Of a DNA stretch of 64,000 bases, positions 60,486 to 64,000 are shown piece by piece. The stretch's first letter is position 1. Every line of letters starts with the position of its first letter. Position numbers and translations under genes: made by a program. Location: contig CANIOW010000003.1 in assembly GCA_947469285.1 (NCBI GenBank), forward strand, positions 95,805 to 159,804, written 5' to 3'. The DNA is from Gammaproteobacteria bacterium. GTDB lineage: Bacteria; Pseudomonadota; Gammaproteobacteria; Steroidobacterales; Steroidobacteraceae. The notes under the pieces were generated by a model. That model saw only the letters and a list, made by a program, of their open reading frames with translations. It made no database searches and was not told the origin of the DNA.

Positions 60486-60737
60486 ATGACCCACCGTAGC
60501 CCCTTAGCCTGGGGCTTGCGGCTGTTGGTGCGTTTCTACCAACTGCTGGTAAGCCCGCTCAAAGGAGCGCCCAGCTGTCGTTTTTACCCCAGCTGTTCGG
60601 CCTACGCCGTTGAAGCGCTCGACCTCCACGGCGGCTTCAAGGGCAGCTGGTTAACCCTGCGCCGGGTGGCGCGGTGCCACCCTTTCCACCCGGGTGGCTA
60701 CGACCCGGTTCCCCCGAAGCGTGAACCCCACTGCTAA
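60486..60737 (+). CDS. yidD: Membrane protein insertion efficiency factor YidD
   Basis: Small amphipathic inner-membrane-associated protein of 83 residues that assists YidC-dependent insertion. [15 protein letters not shown], then [15 protein letters not shown] and [12 protein letters not shown] are the family signatures. It begins 22 bases after rnpA and precedes yidC. Confidence 0.96.
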   Translation: MTHRSPLAWGLRLLVRFYQLLVSPLKGAPSCRFYPSCSAYAVEALDLHGGFKGSWLTLRRVARCHPFHPGGYDPVPPKREPHC

Positions 60738-60791
60738 CTGCGGTACCCTTCGCGCGCGCCTTTCTCTCTCTATCCTCGGGTTCCTGCTGCT

Positions 60792-62567
60792 ATGCCGTCG
60801 TTTGAAAACATCCGCCTGTTCGCCTGGCTGACGCTTGCCTACCTCCTGTGGATGAACTTCGAGGCTTGGCAAACCGATCACGCGCCTTCGCCTGCGGCAA
60901 TGGCGACGACGGTGGCCACGACTGCTGGTGCCTCCAGTGCCACTGCCGGGCCCGTGCCGAACAACTTTGCCTCGGCCGTGCCCGCAGCGCCCGCGGCGCC
61001 GCCGGCGGTAGTGCCAACACCGGGTGTGGCGACTGCTGCTGCTGCGGCCCTACCCACCACTTCTGGCGTTGCGGTTCCCGGAGCGACCGACGGCGCTGTG
61101 GCGGCGGTGGCTGCCGCACCGGTATTGGTCCATATCACCACCGACGTGCTCGATTTAACGGTATCGACTCGCGGCGGCGATCTGGTGCAGCTTGATCTGC
61201 CGGCCTATCCCGAGAAAAAAGCCACGCCGGAAGAAAAGGTGCGACTGTTCGACAGCAGCAACCCCATGACCCGCTATTTACATCAAGGGGGTTTGACCAC
61301 CGGCGCCGCGGCGCAAGGGCGGGCCGAGCCTAACCACCTAGCCGTCTACACCGCTGCGCGCACGCAATACACGCTCAATGAGGGCGCTGCCGAGCTGCGT
61401 GTGCCGCTGACCTGGACCGATGGTGCGGGCCTGACGGTGATGCGCACCTATGTGTTTCACCGTGGTCGCTATGCAGTTGAAGTAGAAACCAGTGTGCAAA
61501 ATGCTGGCGCTGAAGCGGTGACCGTGGCGCCCTATTCGCAGCTGTTGCGCCGCGCCGCGCCCGTTAAGAGCAGCATGTTCAACCCGGAGACCTATGCTTA
61601 CCGCGGGCCCGCCGTGTACGACGGCGAGAAATACCAGAAGCTCACGGTCACCGACTCGGACGCGCAGAAATTCCAGCAGCAGATCAAAGGTGGCTGGTTC
61701 GCCGCCATGCAGCACTACTTTGTGACGGCCATCGTGCCGCCGGAAAATGAGGCTTGGAACTACACGCTGCATATTGATGGCGATGATGCCTTGCTGCAGA
61801 CCACGGGCCCTGCGCATACCGTGGCGCCAGGCACTACCACCGATTTGCACCAGACGCTGTATATGGGCCCGAAGCTACAGGACCAGCTAGCACTGGCCGG
61901 GCCGCGTTTAGAGCTCACGGTCGACTACGGCAAGCTCACGTTAATTGCCAAGCCACTGTTCTGGGTGCTGCAGCAGGTGCACGCGCTGGTAAGCAATTGG
62001 GGCGTGGCGATTATTCTGGTCACGCTGCTGATCAAACTGGTGTTCTACAAGCTGGCGGAAACCAGTGGCCGCAGCATGGCCCGTATGCGCAACATTGCGC
62101 CGCGCATGAAGGTGCTGCAGGAACGCTACAAGGACAACCGCGAAGAACTCGGCAAGCAGATGATGGAGCTGTATAAGCGCGAGAAGGTCAACCCCATCGC
62201 CGGGTGCCTGCCAATGCTGGTGCAGATCCCGTTCTTCATCGCCTTCTATTGGGTGCTCATGGAGAGCGTCGACATGCGTCAGGCGCCGTTTATCGGTTGG
62301 CTGAACGACCTGTCCTCCAAGGACCCGTATTTTATTCTGCCAGCCATCATGGGCGTGGCGATGTTTGCCCAGTTCAAGCTGAACCCAGCGCCGCCTGACC
62401 CAGTACAGGCGAAGGTGTTTGCCTTCATGCCGGTGGTGATGGCGGTGACCATGGCGTGGTTCCCCTCCGGGCTCGTGCTCTACTGGATCACCAACACGGG
62501 CTTGTCGATCCTGCAGCAATGGCACATTAATAAGATCGTGGCGCAAGAAGGCGCCTCTAAACCCTAG
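60792..62567 (+). CDS. yidC: Membrane protein insertase YidC
   Basis: Inner-membrane insertase of 591 residues. One N-terminal helix (about 8-22, LFAWLTLAYLLWMNF), then an Ala/Thr/Pro/Val-rich linker of about 85 residues without predicted structure, the periplasmic P1 domain (about 115-370), and the conserved five-helix core from VSNWGVAIILVTLLIKLVFY with the charged loop ERYKDNREELGKQMMELYK, ending WHINKIVAQEGASKP. Gram-negative YidC organisation. The linker is longer and lower in complexity than in E. coli. mnmE, which often follows, is absent. Confidence 0.97.
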   Translation: MPSFENIRLFAWLTLAYLLWMNFEAWQTDHAPSPAAMATTVATTAGASSATAGPVPNNFASAVPAAPAAPPAVVPTPGVATAAAAALPTTSGVAVPGATDGAVAAVAAAPVLVHITTDVLDLTVSTRGGDLVQLDLPAYPEKKATPEEKVRLFDSSNPMTRYLHQGGLTTGAAAQGRAEPNHLAVYTAARTQYTLNEGAAELRVPLTWTDGAGLTVMRTYVFHRGRYAVEVETSVQNAGAEAVTVAPYSQLLRRAAPVKSSMFNPETYAYRGPAVYDGEKYQKLTVTDSDAQKFQQQIKGGWFAAMQHYFVTAIVPPENEAWNYTLHIDGDDALLQTTGPAHTVAPGTTTDLHQTLYMGPKLQDQLALAGPRLELTVDYGKLTLIAKPLFWVLQQVHALVSNWGVAIILVTLLIKLVFYKLAETSGRSMARMRNIAPRMKVLQERYKDNREELGKQMMELYKREKVNPIAGCLPMLVQIPFFIAFYWVLMESVDMRQAPFIGWLNDLSSKDPYFILPAIMGVAMFAQFKLNPAPPDPVQAKVFAFMPVVMAVTMAWFPSGLVLYWITNTGLSILQQWHINKIVAQEGASKP

Positions 62568-62591
62568 AACGCCTTCAGGGGATACCAGCGC

Positions 62592-63962
62592 ATGAACCTA
62601 TCTGAGCCCAAGCCGGTGGACGGGGAGGGCGCCCTCAGCCGTTCGCTCCAGCCGCGGCACATGTTCATGATTACGATCGGCGGCATTATCGGTGCTGGTC
62701 TGTTTGTCGGCAGCAGTGCCGCCATTGCCAGTGCCGGGCCCGCCGTGGTCGTCAGCTATGCGCTCACCGGTCTGCTGGTGTTGCTGGTCATGCGCATGCT
62801 GGGCGAAATGGCGGTGTCGATGCAGGGAGTGCGTTCGTTCACCGAATTCGCGCGCGCTGGCCTCGGACACTGGGCGGGTTTTTCTGTCGGTTGGCTGTAC
62901 TGGTACTTCTGGGGCATTGTCATTCCCATTGAGGCCATTGCCGGCGCCAAAATTCTGCATGACGATCTGGGTTTCACGGCGCTGAGCCAGCTGCAGACGG
63001 GCAGTGTGCTGATGCTCCTGATGACCGGCGTGAACCTCATGTCTGCACGGTCTTACGGAGAATTCGAGTTCTGGTTTTCGTCGATCAAGGTGGCGGCAAT
63101 TCTCGCTTTCATCGCCGTGGCTGGGGCCTATGCCTTTGGGATGAATCCAACCGGTCAGCCCACGTTTCAGAACTTGGTGGTGCATGGCGGCTTTGCACCG
63201 TTTGGCTGGGTGGCGGTGTTGGCAGCAGTCACGACCGTGATCTTTTCGATGATGGGCGCCGAGATTGTCACCATCGCGGCGGCGGAATCCACCCACCCGG
63301 CGCATGCGATAGCGCGTATGACCTCCAGCGTCATTAGCCGCATCATGCTGTTTTATGTGGTGTCTCTCACGCTCATCTTAGCGGTGGTGCCGTGGCAGGA
63401 CATTGCGCCTCCCGAATCTCCCTTCACCCATGCGCTGCAAACCATCGGTGTTGCGGGCGCCGACAAAGTGATGAGCTTCGTCATCCTGACGGCGGTACTG
63501 TCCTGCTTGAATTCTTGCTTCTATATTTGCTCGCGCGTGCTGTTTGTGTTGGCGGAGCAGGGCGATGCACCACGCTGGCTGGTCAAGACCAATGCGAAAA
63601 AGGTGCCTTCGCGCTCGGTGGTGCTGGGTGCGGTGGCTGGCTTCCTGGGGCTCTATGCGCAGGCCGCTTCAGAAAGCGTGTTCACTTTCCTAGTGAACGC
63701 TTCGGGCGCCATTATCTTGTTTATCTATCTGGCCATGGCTTTGGCACAGATCCGGCTGCGCAAGGCCGCCGAGCGGGTAGGGCAGAAGCCGGCGCTACCC
63801 ATGTGGGCTTTTCCCTATCTGAGCTGGTTCACCGTTGCCGGCATGGTGGCGGTGCTATTGGCCATGGCCTTGACGCCGGCACTGTCAACGCAGTTCTGGG
63901 CGAGTGTGGTTTCGGTGGTGGTGGTGCTAGTGGCTTATCGGTTACGGGGCGCGCGCCCTTAG
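62592..63962 (+). CDS. Amino acid permease, GabP/AAT family
   Basis: Inner-membrane amino acid transporter of 456 residues with about 12 helices. The AAT signature is MITIGGIIGAGLFVGSSAAI near residues 26-45, MLGEMAVSMQGVRSFTEFAR follows TM2-3, and FSMMGAEIVTIAAAESTHPA lies in the TM6-7 region, as in GabP, ProY and related carriers. AGGGG precedes the ATG. It takes the place often occupied by mnmE downstream of yidC. Substrate not determined (4-aminobutyrate, proline or other). Confidence 0.9.
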   Translation: MNLSEPKPVDGEGALSRSLQPRHMFMITIGGIIGAGLFVGSSAAIASAGPAVVVSYALTGLLVLLVMRMLGEMAVSMQGVRSFTEFARAGLGHWAGFSVGWLYWYFWGIVIPIEAIAGAKILHDDLGFTALSQLQTGSVLMLLMTGVNLMSARSYGEFEFWFSSIKVAAILAFIAVAGAYAFGMNPTGQPTFQNLVVHGGFAPFGWVAVLAAVTTVIFSMMGAEIVTIAAAESTHPAHAIARMTSSVISRIMLFYVVSLTLILAVVPWQDIAPPESPFTHALQTIGVAGADKVMSFVILTAVLSCLNSCFYICSRVLFVLAEQGDAPRWLVKTNAKKVPSRSVVLGAVAGFLGLYAQAASESVFTFLVNASGAIILFIYLAMALAQIRLRKAAERVGQKPALPMWAFPYLSWFTVAGMVAVLLAMALTPALSTQFWASVVSVVVVLVAYRLRGARP

Positions 63963-63966
63963 TCCA

Positions 63967-63982
63967 CGTTCGTGAGCGAACG
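63967..63982 (+). terminator. Hairpin after the permease gene
   Basis: CGTTCG-TGAG-CGAACG is a perfect six-pair stem with a four-base loop starting five bases past the permease stop. No T run follows before the window ends. It may be a terminator stem. Confidence 0.35.
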
Positions 63983-64000
63983 CGCGCCGGCGGATAGAGC

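Overview
This is a GC-rich chromosomal window that includes the replication-origin neighbourhood. The order rpmH-rnpA-yidD-yidC, running away from divergent dnaA-dnaN-recF, is the classic proteobacterial oriC layout. The type of RecF, a NodT/RND efflux operon, a PrsW-type protease, a TonB-dependent receptor and an isovaleryl-CoA (liu) pathway point to a free-living aerobic Gammaproteobacterium. A lineage near the Xanthomonadales/Nevskiales/Steroidobacterales is my inference, not something I could test. No rRNA, tRNA, insertion sequence, phage or CRISPR array was seen, and no gene-free stretch exceeds about 300 bases.

Layout. 1-5.9 kb: a tetR-led RND efflux operon (regulator, outer-membrane factor, adaptor, pump), every junction overlapping; the pump is cut by the window edge. 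5.9-11.9 kb: an envelope block on one strand made of an ECF sigma factor, a one-TM anti-sigma factor, a small lipoprotein, a 1001-residue outer-membrane protein (HEXXH peptidase, beta-propeller, beta-barrel) and a PrsW-like membrane protease. 12.1-20.5 kb: catabolic genes (maleylacetoacetate isomerase, 3-oxoacid CoA-transferase, aromatic aminotransferase), a HipA/YjjJ-like protein that seems to have lost its kinase centre, a SnoaL/SDR/DUF1214 gene set and a sulfotransferase. 20.5-27.8 kb: a peptide and amino-acid uptake set (VOC protein, APC permease, M19 dipeptidase, MDR oxidoreductase, POT transporter, Tat-type esterase). 27.8-34.4 kb: the liu leucine/isovalerate cluster, split divergently around a FadR-type operator, with a GntR/FCD regulator.

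34.4-47.1 kb: a 3'-5' exonuclease, then a locus that looks dedicated to D-amino acids or D-glutamate: DgcN-like N-acetyltransferase, DgcA-like racemase, a membrane serine hydrolase, a TonB receptor and an N-acyl-D-amino-acid deacylase. It is divergent from an Lrp/AsnC regulator, a second serine hydrolase and an aminotransferase. 47.1-53.1 kb: a complete glpSTPQUV-type glycerol ABC transporter. 53.1-55.7 kb: an NADP oxidoreductase, a chromene-carboxylate isomerase-like protein and a TonB-C-terminal-like exported protein. 55.7-62.6 kb: the origin region with three parS-like sites, two of them embedded in recF. 62.6-64 kb: a GabP-type amino-acid permease.

How the genes fit together. Tyrosine/phenylalanine degradation (aminotransferase, MaiA) and leucine degradation (liu) both end in acetoacetate, which ScoAB activates to acetoacetyl-CoA. 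Two separate gene sets scavenge peptides, and the second has a clear D-amino-acid signature. The most unusual block is the sigma/anti-sigma/outer-membrane peptidase/PrsW set, which has the parts expected of an outer-membrane-to-cytoplasm proteolytic signalling relay.
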